Source: an uncultured bacterium
Lineage (GTDB): Bacteria; Verrucomicrobiota; Kiritimatiellia; CAIKKV01; CAIJXV01
Direction of reading: 5' to 3'
DNA: 52,116 nt
Assembly (NCBI GenBank): GCA_903824675.1
Contig: CAIJXV010000070.1
Location: 1 to 52,116, forward strand
Part shown: positions 14,933 to 22,704 of the stretch, piece by piece
How positions within the stretch are numbered: position 1 is the first letter of the stretch
Layout of the letters: every line of letters starts with the position of its first letter
Program-made: the position numbers and the translations under genes
The notes under the pieces: model-generated
What the model was told of the DNA's origin: nothing
What the model saw: the letters and a program-made list of their open reading frames with translations, nothing else
Database searches by the model: none

Positions 14933-16853
14933 GAGCCTCTCCCTCTTGCTTGAATCTCGGTAACGTAAACACAAATTCAACCCACGCCCCCGCCTCGGAG
15001 GCCACTCGAATCCGTCCGCCATGCGCCTCGACAATACTCCGGGTGATAAACAACCCCAAGCCGGTCCCTTTCTGGCACCGTACCCCTTCAGTGCCTTCCA
15101 AACGCGTAAATTTCTGGAACAGGGAATCGATCCGATCCGCGGGAATCCCCTCCCCGTCATTGCGGAGTTTGAAGAGGTAGCGGTCGGGCTCTTCCAGCTC
15201 GACGTGAAGCGAGATCACTCCCTGCGGACGTCCATATTTCATCGCATTGCTGAACAGGTTTTCAAAAACTTCCAGCACCATATTGCGATCCGCCAGCAAG
15301 ACAATCTCCGGCCCCACCTGGAGATCCACCCGCATGGCATGGGCTTGAAGCTCATGCTCCAACCGGTCCAGCAACGGCGTCAAAATATCCTCGCGCAAAA
15401 CGATCCGGCCGCACAACGGCTGGAGTTCTCCATTCTCGATCCGTGACAGGTTCAGATAATGCCGGACCATCTCAACCAGACGATTGCTCGCGGCATCGAT
15501 AGCCCGGATGGCCTTGACCTGGCGGTCGTTCACCTCGCCCAGCTTCTGCTCGCGGAGCAGGTAGGCATAATTCAAAATCGTGGCCACCGGCCCCTTCAAC
15601 TCGTGCGAAACAAATCCCAGCGTTTCCATGTAGCTGCGGTTCAAGGCCTTCAATTTCACCTCTCGCTCGGCCAGGGTCGAAGTCATCTGATTGAAGGCAT
15701 GAATCAAATGCCGGACCTCATCACACGAGCCCGTGTCGACGACCGGCGGAGTGGGATGCCCCTGGGTGACCCGATCGGCGGCTTCCATCAGGCGATGAAT
15801 GGGATTGGCCAGACGACTGGCAATGAAGAACGCCAATACCAGCCCGACCAGCAGAGCGAACAGGGAAACATACCCATACCTCAGGGCGATTCCCCGACTG
15901 TAATCCTCAAATGGTTTTTTCAAGGTTCCCACATAGAGCATCCCGATGATATCACCCGTTACATTACGGATCGGATCATAGGCGGCCAGATAACGATCCT
16001 TGACGACAAACGCCTCGCCCGCCCAGGAACGACCATTATCCAACACCCAATCCGCCACCTCTTGGGACACCCGCGTGCCCATGGCCCGGTTGCCATTGCG
16101 TAACCGCACGGTTGTTGCGATCCGGCAGTCGCCCAGAAAAATCGTCGCCGTCCCTACTGGCACCCCTTGGTAGACTTCGTTCTTGAAAACGATGTCATGC
16201 ATCTGATCCACCAGTTTCAAATTCCGGTTGAGCAGTACGCCACCATAAACCACTCCAATCACCTGGGCGCCCTTGACCACGGGAACCGCGCTGATCATCG
16301 CCAAACCGCGATCCTCTACCGTCCGGGGCGACGGCCGTGCCCGCGGAGTATCCTCAAACGGAATAAAAGACCGTTCAGCCAACTCCGCGCCTTCGGTCGC
16401 CAGTTCTTTCGGAGATAGAATCGTCAGGGCCGACTGGATCTCCCCTTTGATGGCACGGCTGACGGTTGGATCGGACAGCCGAAAATCGCCTTTATTGTAA
16501 GGACTGGTTGTGCGCAATAAAACTTCGCCTTCCGGCGAGAGTAATTGGAGAAAATCCAATCCGAAATTGATCCGGATTCGTTCCAGGCGAAGGCGAACCT
16601 CGGCCTCATCAAAACGATCCACCTCAGCCAATTCCTGCACCAATTGTTTGCCGGCGACCAGTCGTAGAACGGTCTCAATTTCACTCATCTTGCCATGCAG
16701 GACGGACCAGGCCCCACCCAGATTCAATTGAACGCGGGTTTGGGCCTCTTCAACCATCCGTCGCTGGCTGGTCTGCACCCCGACGTAGGCCGCCAAGATG
16801 CTAAAAAGAATGACCAAAACAGCAAAACCTTGAAATAGTTTGGTCCGTAACAT
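14925..16853 (-). CDS. Membrane sensor histidine kinase with Cache-type domain, first gene of the hydrogenase operon
   Basis: A 642-residue kinase. Transmembrane helix 1 is at about 7-24. A large extracytoplasmic region (about 30-320) with VYGGVLLNRN and GMLYVGT repeats fits a double Cache sensor. Transmembrane helix 2 is at about 325-345, then a HAMP linker and the dimerisation domain with His417 in SHELKGP. The ATPase domain has an N box around Asn536, DGEGIP (566-571) and GTGLGL (596-601). The stop overlaps the hydB start by 8 bases, so sensor and enzyme are translationally coupled. The two receivers at the operon end are the obvious partners. The ligand is unknown. A TTGACA-N17-TAATTT promoter ends 6 bases before the ATG, leaving no room for a normal ribosome-binding site. 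Confidence 0.93.
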   Translation of the reverse strand: MLRTKLFQGFAVLVILFSILAAYVGVQTSQRRMVEEAQTRVQLNLGGAWSVLHGKMSEIETVLRLVAGKQLVQELAEVDRFDEAEVRLRLERIRINFGLDFLQLLSPEGEVLLRTTSPYNKGDFRLSDPTVSRAIKGEIQSALTILSPKELATEGAELAERSFIPFEDTPRARPSPRTVEDRGLAMISAVPVVKGAQVIGVVYGGVLLNRNLKLVDQMHDIVFKNEVYQGVPVGTATIFLGDCRIATTVRLRNGNRAMGTRVSQEVADWVLDNGRSWAGEAFVVKDRYLAAYDPIRNVTGDIIGMLYVGTLKKPFEDYSRGIALRYGYVSLFALLVGLVLAFFIASRLANPIHRLMEAADRVTQGHPTPPVVDTGSCDEVRHLIHAFNQMTSTLAEREVKLKALNRSYMETLGFVSHELKGPVATILNYAYLLREQKLGEVNDRQVKAIRAIDAASNRLVEMVRHYLNLSRIENGELQPLCGRIVLREDILTPLLDRLEHELQAHAMRVDLQVGPEIVLLADRNMVLEVFENLFSNAMKYGRPQGVISLHVELEEPDRYLFKLRNDGEGIPADRIDSLFQKFTRLEGTEGVRCQKGTGLGLFITRSIVEAHGGRIRVASEAGAWVEFVFTLPRFKQEGEAHV

Positions 16854-16859
16854 CCCTAT

Positions 16860-16888
16860 AAATTATGAAAATGAGAGGTGGATGTCAA
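16860..16888 (-). promoter_or_regulatory. Promoter of the kinase-hydBAC-REC operon
   Basis: On the minus strand TTGACA (16888-16883) is followed after exactly 17 bases by TAATTT (16865-16860). The expected transcription start falls at or next to the ATG at 16853, so the message would be leaderless or nearly so. A Rex-like palindrome lies just upstream at 16895-16912. Confidence 0.7.
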
Positions 16889-16894
16889 ATAGTT

Positions 16895-16912
16895 ATGTTA
16901 AAATTTTAACGG
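16895..16912. promoter_or_regulatory. Rex-like operator upstream of the hydrogenase operon
   Basis: The perfect palindrome GTTAAAATTTTAAC (16897-16910) has the GTTAA-N4-TTAAC layout of known Rex sites (consensus TTGTTAA-N4-TTAACAA; here ATGTTAA-AATT-TTAACGG). It lies 6 bases upstream of the -35 box of the operon and downstream of rex itself. A second site of the same design overlaps the rex promoter. Rex binding is inferred, not shown. Confidence 0.7.
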
Positions 16913-17014
16913 TTTACCCCCCCAAGGAACAAAAGGAGGAGCCTATCAAAAATCGGGGGAGCTTTAGAGTGTGGACACCGGATAAACAAACCAAGGAACC
17001 CATTTGATCCGTGG

Positions 17015-17662
17015 TCAGGGAGAAGACGGATTCTGACGCAAAGTGATCGCATGAGTCAACTCGATCAGGCTCGCAATCATGCGTGAGTCCATCACCGCCA
17101 CCGTACGGGGCGCGATCAGGTGCGCCAGGCTCAAATTCAGCAGTCCTTTGATGCCGGACGCAATCAAGAGATCCGCACAACTCTGGGCGGCGGAAGCCGG
17201 CACCGCCAAGACCCCGACCTGAACCATCTCACTCCCGACAAAAGCCGGCAAGTCGCGCATTCCGCGGACGGTCAATCGCCCCACTTTGCGTCCGATTTTC
17301 TTTTCATCGGAATCGAAAACTCCACACATGGTAAATCCGTGCCGTAAAAATTCTTCATGCCGGGCCAGTGCCATTCCTAAATTACCGGCGCCGATCACAA
17401 CCGTTTTCCATTCCCGGTCAGCCCCTAAAATTCCGGCCAGTACCTTCTCCAAACCCGTTGTCTCATAGCCTCGTTTGGAAATTCCGGAATAATCGACATG
17501 CGATAAATCCTGTCGCACGGTCGAGGAGGTCAAACCCAACGCATCTGCCAAATCCTGCGAAGAAACCCATTGCACCCCTTCGCTGGATAATTGTTGAATC
17601 AAAGCCAGATATTTGGTCAAACGCGGCACCACGGCCGGCGGGAGAGTTGGAATTTGCATCAT
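17015..17662 (-). CDS. rex: Redox-sensing transcriptional repressor Rex
   Basis: A 215-residue Rex protein. The N-terminal winged helix includes LTSSTVRQDLSHV (44-56) and SKRGYE, the recognition region. The Rossmann domain has VIGAGNLGMAL (89-99), and the C-terminal helix swaps between subunits. Rex binds DNA when NAD+ is high and leaves it when NADH rises, and it typically represses fermentation and hydrogenase genes. A perfect promoter lies 8 bases before the ATG and overlaps a Rex-like palindrome, which suggests autoregulation. The start codon is followed at once by a second ATG. 161 bases separate its stop from the kinase-hyd operon on the same strand; I saw no terminator there, only a direct repeat of CCAAGGAAC (16922 and 16991). 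Confidence 0.95.
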   Translation of the reverse strand: MMQIPTLPPAVVPRLTKYLALIQQLSSEGVQWVSSQDLADALGLTSSTVRQDLSHVDYSGISKRGYETTGLEKVLAGILGADREWKTVVIGAGNLGMALARHEEFLRHGFTMCGVFDSDEKKIGRKVGRLTVRGMRDLPAFVGSEMVQVGVLAVPASAAQSCADLLIASGIKGLLNLSLAHLIAPRTVAVMDSRMIASLIELTHAITLRQNPSSP

Positions 17663-17670
17663 TGATGGCT

Positions 17671-17699
17671 TTTATACTCCAAACACCCCCTTTTGTCAA
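17671..17699 (-). promoter_or_regulatory. Promoter of rex
   Basis: On the minus strand TTGACA (17699-17694) and TATAAA (17676-17671) are separated by 17 bases, a near-consensus sigma70-type promoter. Only 8 bases separate the -10 box from the rex ATG, and no ribosome-binding site fits between them. The transcript is therefore probably leaderless. Confidence 0.8.
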
Positions 17700-17710
17700 A
17701 TAATTGACGA
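17693..17710. promoter_or_regulatory. Rex-like operator over the rex promoter
   Basis: The inverted repeat TTGTCAA-ATAA-TTGACGA has arms of 7 with a 4-base centre, the same 7-4-7 layout as the site at 16895-16912 and as the Rex consensus. It covers the rex -35 box, which suits autorepression. It is also 70 bases upstream of the divergent kinase-flavodoxin genes and could affect them. Confidence 0.65.
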
Positions 17711-17779
17711 TTCAAAACCGGGAGAAGCCTTTACCGTAAAATCTTGTTTTTGAGGCCTGTTTCAGATACGGTTAAGCCC

Positions 17780-18979
17780 ATGAATTTCGATTCCCAATCT
17801 TCGTCGCGACCACAGATCCACTCCCCGACCATTCCAAGTGGGCTCGCCGCGGCAGAAACCCGTCTTGACGAAAACGACGACAGCAGCCCGGAGCGGACCC
17901 CGGATCTCCAGCATTTGATCGCCAATTATCAGTCTCTCATCCGGAATCGTCAGGTCGATCACCCCGTGAGATTTATGTTCGTTCGCGAATTGGGTCGGGG
18001 ACGTCAGGGAGTTGTCTTTCTCGCCATCCGTCATGGCGGACGTACCTGCACCACCCGTCACGCCCTCAAGTTTCATGATCCGTCGATTTATTCCTCCGCC
18101 GCCACCTACTGGGACGATATGACCCGTATCGCCAGTCAGATCACCAAACTCCAACCCATTCAGTGCGCCAGCCTCGTGACTCGCGAAACCTATGACGAAT
18201 ACAAAGGCATCGGGTGTATCCAGATGACGGCCATCGATGGGGTCGATCTGCAATACCTCATCGAGGGAACCCACCTCGCCATTGCCCGGGGTCAATCCTC
18301 GGATAAAGAATGGACCCATTTCATGCATGTCCTTTTCCGGATCCAGCATGGACGGGTCATGCTTCAGCCGGGCCTCGCCCTTCACATTCTCCGCCGAATC
18401 CTCACCGGGTTGACCGTCATGCATGAGGCGGGGTTTCTCCATTCGGATGTCAAACCCTCCAACGTCATGATCGACCGGATGGGGGCCGTCAAACTGGTCG
18501 ACTTCGGCCGTGCTGTCATCATCGGCGAGCCGATCAGCATTCTTCTGGGCAGTCCCTTTTACATGGCCCCTGAAACCCACCGTCTGGAACCCGGCCTCGC
18601 ACAATCCGACATCTACGGCACCGGCCTGGTCGGCATCGAACTGCTCGGTGGGCAACCGCTTCTCGATTGCGCTCAAAAGACCGAAGCCGAACTCCTGGAA
18701 CACAAAATGGGTTTGGTTCAACGGCTGGAAAGCATGCTCCCCAGTCATATCCGTACCGATGCCCCCCTGGTGGCCACGCTCAAGCGCTTCATTGATCCGG
18801 ATCCTGCCCGCCGCTTTGCCACCGCGGAAGAGGCGGCCGATAGCGATCAGGGACTGCGGGGCATCCATCGCAATATGGCCCTCCTCAGCACCGATGCCGA
18901 ATATGACCGTGAACTTGAGCTCTATTTTGAAAAAATAGCCGACCCCGAAACCGGACGGGTCAATCCCCGCCTGACCTGA
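17780..18979 (+). CDS. Serine/threonine protein kinase with variant HRD motif
   Basis: A 399-residue Hanks-type kinase without a transmembrane segment. A polar N-terminal region (1-65) precedes the kinase domain. The glycine loop is LGRGRQGVVF (71-80), the ATP lysine is Lys97 (ALKF), the catalytic loop is HSDVKPSN (221-228, Asp223), DFG is 241-243 and APE 263-265. The catalytic loop has Ser in place of the Arg of HRD, so it is not an RD kinase and may not need activation-loop phosphorylation. An extension of the frame to a TTG at 17744 is possible, but the ATG at 17780 is preferred; neither has a strong ribosome-binding site. It diverges from rex and is followed after 8 bases by a flavodoxin gene. 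Confidence 0.88.
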   Translation: MNFDSQSSSRPQIHSPTIPSGLAAAETRLDENDDSSPERTPDLQHLIANYQSLIRNRQVDHPVRFMFVRELGRGRQGVVFLAIRHGGRTCTTRHALKFHDPSIYSSAATYWDDMTRIASQITKLQPIQCASLVTRETYDEYKGIGCIQMTAIDGVDLQYLIEGTHLAIARGQSSDKEWTHFMHVLFRIQHGRVMLQPGLALHILRRILTGLTVMHEAGFLHSDVKPSNVMIDRMGAVKLVDFGRAVIIGEPISILLGSPFYMAPETHRLEPGLAQSDIYGTGLVGIELLGGQPLLDCAQKTEAELLEHKMGLVQRLESMLPSHIRTDAPLVATLKRFIDPDPARRFATAEEAADSDQGLRGIHRNMALLSTDAEYDRELELYFEKIADPETGRVNPRLT

Positions 18980-18987
18980 GGGAGTTC

Positions 18988-19467
18988 ATGAAAACGCTGG
19001 TCCTTTACTACACCCGAACCGGTAACACCCGACGAATTTCCGAAATGGTCGCCTGTACACTGTCCGCCGATTGCGAGCCGATCCTCGATGACCGGGATTA
19101 CTCCGGAGCCTTGGGTTATATCGCGGGCGGGCGCGACGCCCTGCGCAAGAAAGTCGCCACCTTGCGCCCTTTGCGCGCGTCCCTTTCTATTTATGATTTC
19201 ATCCTGATCGGCCAACCGGTCTGGGCTGCACAACCGGTTCCGGCAGTTCGCGCTTTGCTACATAATCCTCTGGCCTTTGCAAATAAAGCCATTGCCCTGT
19301 TTGTCACCTATGACGGAGCCGGTGATCAAATGTGCCTGGCCCGGACTGCGGAATTGCTGCAACAATCCCGGATCATTGCCCAAAAATCATTCCTTCGGGT
19401 CGGCAGGAAGCCCATTGAAAATGAAGCCCTCGCCCGGGCCTGGGCGGAAGAGCTGAAGAAGTCTTGA
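18988..19467 (+). CDS. Flavodoxin-like protein
   Basis: A 159-residue flavodoxin-fold protein. The FMN phosphate loop is TRTGNT (9-14) after the first beta strand KTLVLYY, and FILIGQPVWAAQPVPAV matches the flavin-stacking loop region. It is likely a cytoplasmic electron carrier or FMN-dependent quinone-type reductase; the two cannot be separated by eye. The ribosome-binding site GAGGGAG overlaps the kinase stop region, so it forms an operon with the Ser/Thr kinase. The position beside rex and the hydrogenase genes suggests a redox role. Confidence 0.88.
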   Translation: MKTLVLYYTRTGNTRRISEMVACTLSADCEPILDDRDYSGALGYIAGGRDALRKKVATLRPLRASLSIYDFILIGQPVWAAQPVPAVRALLHNPLAFANKAIALFVTYDGAGDQMCLARTAELLQQSRIIAQKSFLRVGRKPIENEALARAWAEELKKS

Positions 19468-19499
19468 TCCGGTCCGTGTATTTTCTCACCCTTTCCACC

Positions 19500-19528
19500 T
19501 TACTTCGCCAAGCAAGTTAATTTTTTTT
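19500..19528 (+). terminator. Possible terminator after the flavodoxin gene
   Basis: An imperfect TTACTT...AAGTTAA stem (19500-19505 with 19514-19520) is followed by eight T residues (19521-19528). The stem is short with a bulge. It lies between the convergent flavodoxin and SagB-like genes. Confidence 0.4.
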
Positions 19529-19569
19529 GGAAACAGAATCAGGAACGGGATCGATCGGCGCCATGGGGG

Positions 19570-21081
19570 TTACGGATACAGAGTCATGGCGCCAATCCAC
19601 GGTTCGGCCCGATCGTCGATTCCGGTCACGCCGGCAAATAATCCGGTATCGACGTTACCGATGGCGCAGGGGCCCAAGCCCAAAGCGGTGGCGGTCAGAT
19701 AAAGGGTTTGGTACAATCCGCCCAGATCGTTTTGGATCAACCGATAGGCGATATCCTCGTACTTCCATGCGGTGCGTCCAATGCGGACGGTAATCATGAC
19801 CACTACCGGAGGCAGCGAGCTTTCCCCGCCATGCAGCGGATCCCATCGCTCAAATTCGAGTTGGCGAGAACCCGATAGGCGAACGAACTGCAGGGAATGC
19901 CCAACCGGATCGTAGTGATAAAGGCCGGGGTCCAACCCGCGGCACTCGCGCACATGAAGGTAAATCTCAAGAGGATGCCGGGCCCCCCCGCTCGGATAAG
20001 GGCGATAGGTCACCTGATCGGCGTCTTCCGGGATAGCCTGTACCGACTCTACCCGGGCGGCGGCATAGAGCCAGGCACCCACTTGTCCAATATCCAAAGA
20101 ACCCTTCGCACTAGGTTGGCGTCGCGATCGGCGATGATCCAAAACGGTAGCCAGTGGTTGCTGGAGTGCATGCAATAGCTCATTCGTCGGCTCCGGCAAT
20201 GCCACCTGTGGGAATCCATTCGAAAACGCGGGACGCAAGGCCGGAGGCGCGTCGAGAAGACCCCGCCACCGATAGGTCCCTGTCGCCGGAATCCCTTTCC
20301 GTCCCGACAACGTAGCGCCATGAAAAAGCAGATCATGGAAGGCCCAATAGGCCATCGGCCCTCGTCCGTCCATTCCCTCTGCATCATCACCTGATACCGC
20401 CAAACCAGCCGCACCCAACAAACCCCAGAGGGAATGCGGTCCGGCTCCATCCGTCTCCATCCCTTGCATTAAAAGGGAAAAAATCTCCGGGGCCAAAGGT
20501 TCCACCCGAACCGGCCGGAGCGGCGACTCGAGTATCCAACGCCCCCCCACCCGATGCAAATAGGAAAAGCGCGACAACCTCGGCCGAATGAGCGAAGCAG
20601 GAATGGCGTCACATTTCGGCGGGGCCGGCTTGAAATCGCAAAGCGCCAGGGAACCCCGACGCAGTTGAAGTTGTAAAAAACCGCGATCCCGCAAGGCGGC
20701 AATCCGTTCGGGCCATTGCCCAACGCCGCGGGAAATGGGGAGACCCGACTCGCCCTCAGAAACCAGAAAGGCGTCTGAAACCCAACCGGTTGAGAGCGCT
20801 TGTAACAGGCGAATGTCATCCGCCCGGTCGATTGCGATCCCCTCCCCATCCCCTCGCGGCGGCACCCGCCAACCATTTGTCCCTCGCACCGGTTGGACTC
20901 CATCAAGCAAACGATAATGCAGAGTAATCTCTGGAGGCGAATCCGCCGGTATGGGACGGGAATGGGACGAGAATCGGCAACACCCGCCCACCACCGCCGC
21001 TCCAACGATCCCGCTCAATCCGATCAGGACCGCGAAAAGGAATCGCCGGAGACGGGATGTTTGAGTCCAACGAAGGTTCAT
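19570..21081 (-). CDS. SagB/ThcOx-type dehydrogenase with N-terminal membrane segment
   Basis: A 503-residue protein. The C-terminal part (about 305-503) is a nitroreductase-fold FMN domain of the SagB type: YPSGGARHPLEIYL, then YEDIAYRLIQNDLGGLYQT and LGLGPCAIG. The middle part includes LSRFSYLHRVGGRWILES, like the N-terminal domain of peptide oxidases that act with azoline-forming enzymes. The first 35 residues contain a hydrophobic stretch (about 13-34) ending in VVGGCC, either a membrane anchor or a weak lipobox, which is unusual because SagB enzymes are cytoplasmic. No SagC/SagD partner or precursor peptide gene is nearby, so the substrate is unknown. It lies 105 bases after the MoxR gene on the same strand and could be its operon's last gene. 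Confidence 0.8.
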   Translation of the reverse strand: MNLRWTQTSRLRRFLFAVLIGLSGIVGAAVVGGCCRFSSHSRPIPADSPPEITLHYRLLDGVQPVRGTNGWRVPPRGDGEGIAIDRADDIRLLQALSTGWVSDAFLVSEGESGLPISRGVGQWPERIAALRDRGFLQLQLRRGSLALCDFKPAPPKCDAIPASLIRPRLSRFSYLHRVGGRWILESPLRPVRVEPLAPEIFSLLMQGMETDGAGPHSLWGLLGAAGLAVSGDDAEGMDGRGPMAYWAFHDLLFHGATLSGRKGIPATGTYRWRGLLDAPPALRPAFSNGFPQVALPEPTNELLHALQQPLATVLDHRRSRRQPSAKGSLDIGQVGAWLYAAARVESVQAIPEDADQVTYRPYPSGGARHPLEIYLHVRECRGLDPGLYHYDPVGHSLQFVRLSGSRQLEFERWDPLHGGESSLPPVVVMITVRIGRTAWKYEDIAYRLIQNDLGGLYQTLYLTATALGLGPCAIGNVDTGLFAGVTGIDDRAEPWIGAMTLYP

Positions 21082-21107
21082 GATGGATTCGGATCCCCCT
21101 CACCCCG

Positions 21108-21130
21108 CCCGCCCCCTCGCCGGGGGCAGG
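21108..21130. repeat. GC-rich intergenic hairpin
   Basis: CCCGCCCCC (21108-21116) pairs with GGGGGCAGG (21122-21130) around a 5-nt loop, with one G-U/A-C type position depending on strand. No T tract follows on either strand, so it is not a classic terminator. It resembles REP-like intergenic elements and may stabilise the upstream message between the MoxR and SagB-like genes. Confidence 0.45.
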
Positions 21131-21186
21131 AGCGAAAAGATACCGGCAACTCCGGAAACAACGCCACCTGGCCGCAATAATATTCG

Positions 21187-22677
21187 TCAGGCGTAATCCT
21201 TCTCCGAGGGTTCCTCAACCGTGGCCACCAGTTTTTCAACCAGCTTCAGGACGGTCAAGCCTTCTGAATCAGCGGCGAAGTTGGTGAGCAACCGGTGCCG
21301 CAAAACGGGAATGGCCGCGCGTTTGATGTCGTTGCAACTCACATGAATCCGGCCTTCCAGGACAGCCCGGGCCTTGGCCGCCATGATCAAATACTGACCG
21401 GCACGGGGCCCCGCGCCGCAAGCGACATACTGCTTGATGAAGTCGGGCGACTTTTCATTGCCCGGCCGAGTAGCCCGGACCAACCGGATCGCATATTTAA
21501 TGACGTGATCGGAAACCGGAATTTTGCGCACGACGGCCTGTAACTGCAGGACTTGTTCCTTGCTCATGACCTTCTGGGGATCGGCAATCTGGGTGACGGT
21601 GGTGGCCTTGATGATGGCCTCCTCCTCATCCTCGAGGGGATAATCGACCCAGATATTGAACATGAACCGATCCTGCTGGGCTTCCGGCAAGGGATAGGTT
21701 CCTTCCTGTTCGATCGGATTCTGAGTAGCCAACACAAAGAACGGCTTATCCAGGGTATAAGTGAGATTGCCAACCGTCACCCGCTTTTCCTGCATCGCTT
21801 CGAGTAGGGAAGCCTGGGTTTTGGGCGGCGTCCGGTTGATTTCATCGGCCAACAGCATATTGCAGAAAATCGGTCCCCGGATGAAGCGAAACTCCTTCTC
21901 CATCGTTTCCTTGTTGGTTTCGAGCACCTCGGTACCGGTAATATCGGTCGGCATCAGGTCGGGAGTGAACTGAACCCGTTTGAAGTCCATATCCAGAACC
22001 CGGGCGATCGTGCTGACCAGGGTGGTTTTGGCCATGCCGGGCATCCCGATCAATAGTCCGTGCCCGCCGGCGATCATCACCATCAAAACCTGCTCGACCA
22101 CCTCAACCTGGCCGATGATGACCTTGGCCACTTCGTGGCGGATGATCTCGGTGAATTCCTTCATCTTCTGGACCAACGCCAAATCTTCCTCCGAGGCGCC
22201 CATTTCGGCGGCAGTATGAGGCGTGGGGGCGGGAAGCGGCGCCGCTTTCACCGGTGCCGGAACCGGTGCCGCCGGTTTAGCGGGTGCAGGGGCCACCTCC
22301 GGTTTGGCCGCAGCAGGAGCGGGTGCCACAGGCTTCACCGGAGCCGGGGCGGCGGCTGGAGGGGTCGCGGTTGAAGCCGGCTTGTCATCCAGTAAAAATT
22401 GGATTTCGATCGTCCCGCCAAAATTGAAAGTCAGACCGTCGGTCAAAGGGGTCGTTTCGATTGCCGACCCGTTCACGGTGGTCCCGTTCGAACTGTTCAA
22501 ATCCGTGAGAACCCATCCGTCATCGCCCAATTCCACCCGCGCATGGTGCCCGGACACCATTGAATCGGCAATCACCACTTCACAATCGTTGTGGCGTCCC
22601 AGAACCATCGGCACCTGATCGTCCAGTTTCAGGGATTGTCCTTGGAGCGGTCCGCTCTTGAATAATAATTTCGCCAT
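21187..22677 (-). CDS. MoxR-family AAA+ ATPase fused to an N-terminal FHA domain
   Basis: A 496-residue fusion. An FHA domain (about 20-95) shows GRHNDC (27-32), SGHHARVEL and NSSNGTTVNG (61-70), the phosphothreonine-binding residues. A proline/alanine-rich linker (about 98-155) follows. The MoxR ATPase has Walker A GMPGMAKTT (211-219), Walker B LLADEIN (275-281) and sensor 1 ATQNP (317-321). MoxR proteins are chaperone-like ATPases that work with VWA-domain partners; two membrane VWA proteins and a DUF58 protein lie upstream in the same run. The FHA domain implies control by a Ser/Thr kinase. The usual MoxR is about 330 residues with no FHA domain, so this is an uncommon architecture. Confidence 0.93.
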   Translation of the reverse strand: MAKLLFKSGPLQGQSLKLDDQVPMVLGRHNDCEVVIADSMVSGHHARVELGDDGWVLTDLNSSNGTTVNGSAIETTPLTDGLTFNFGGTIEIQFLLDDKPASTATPPAAAPAPVKPVAPAPAAAKPEVAPAPAKPAAPVPAPVKAAPLPAPTPHTAAEMGASEEDLALVQKMKEFTEIIRHEVAKVIIGQVEVVEQVLMVMIAGGHGLLIGMPGMAKTTLVSTIARVLDMDFKRVQFTPDLMPTDITGTEVLETNKETMEKEFRFIRGPIFCNMLLADEINRTPPKTQASLLEAMQEKRVTVGNLTYTLDKPFFVLATQNPIEQEGTYPLPEAQQDRFMFNIWVDYPLEDEEEAIIKATTVTQIADPQKVMSKEQVLQLQAVVRKIPVSDHVIKYAIRLVRATRPGNEKSPDFIKQYVACGAGPRAGQYLIMAAKARAVLEGRIHVSCNDIKRAAIPVLRHRLLTNFAADSEGLTVLKLVEKLVATVEEPSEKDYA

Positions 22678-22704
22678 GAGACGCTGTTCCTTTCACATGC
22701 CCGA

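Noticed and set aside
14933-15160. N-terminal extension of HydB
   Set aside because: The extra 76 residues lie within the kinase gene in another frame and match no ferredoxin or NuoF sequence; the ATG at 14932 fits the family and the gene overlap.
16897-16910. Palindrome GTTAAAATTTTAAC as terminator of rex
   Set aside because: It has no loop and no following T tract; its layout fits a Rex operator better.
17744-17779. TTG start that would lengthen the Ser/Thr kinase by 12 residues
   Set aside because: The ATG at 17780 is the more usual start; the upstream region encodes nothing kinase-like and has no well-spaced ribosome-binding site.
17762-18868. Open frame of about 370 codons antisense to the Ser/Thr kinase
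   Set aside because: It overlaps completely a kinase with intact catalytic motifs and shows no recognisable protein features.
22223-22618. Gly/Ala-rich open frame on the plus strand
   Set aside because: It is the reverse of the Pro/Ala linker of the FHA-MoxR fusion, so its composition is an artefact.
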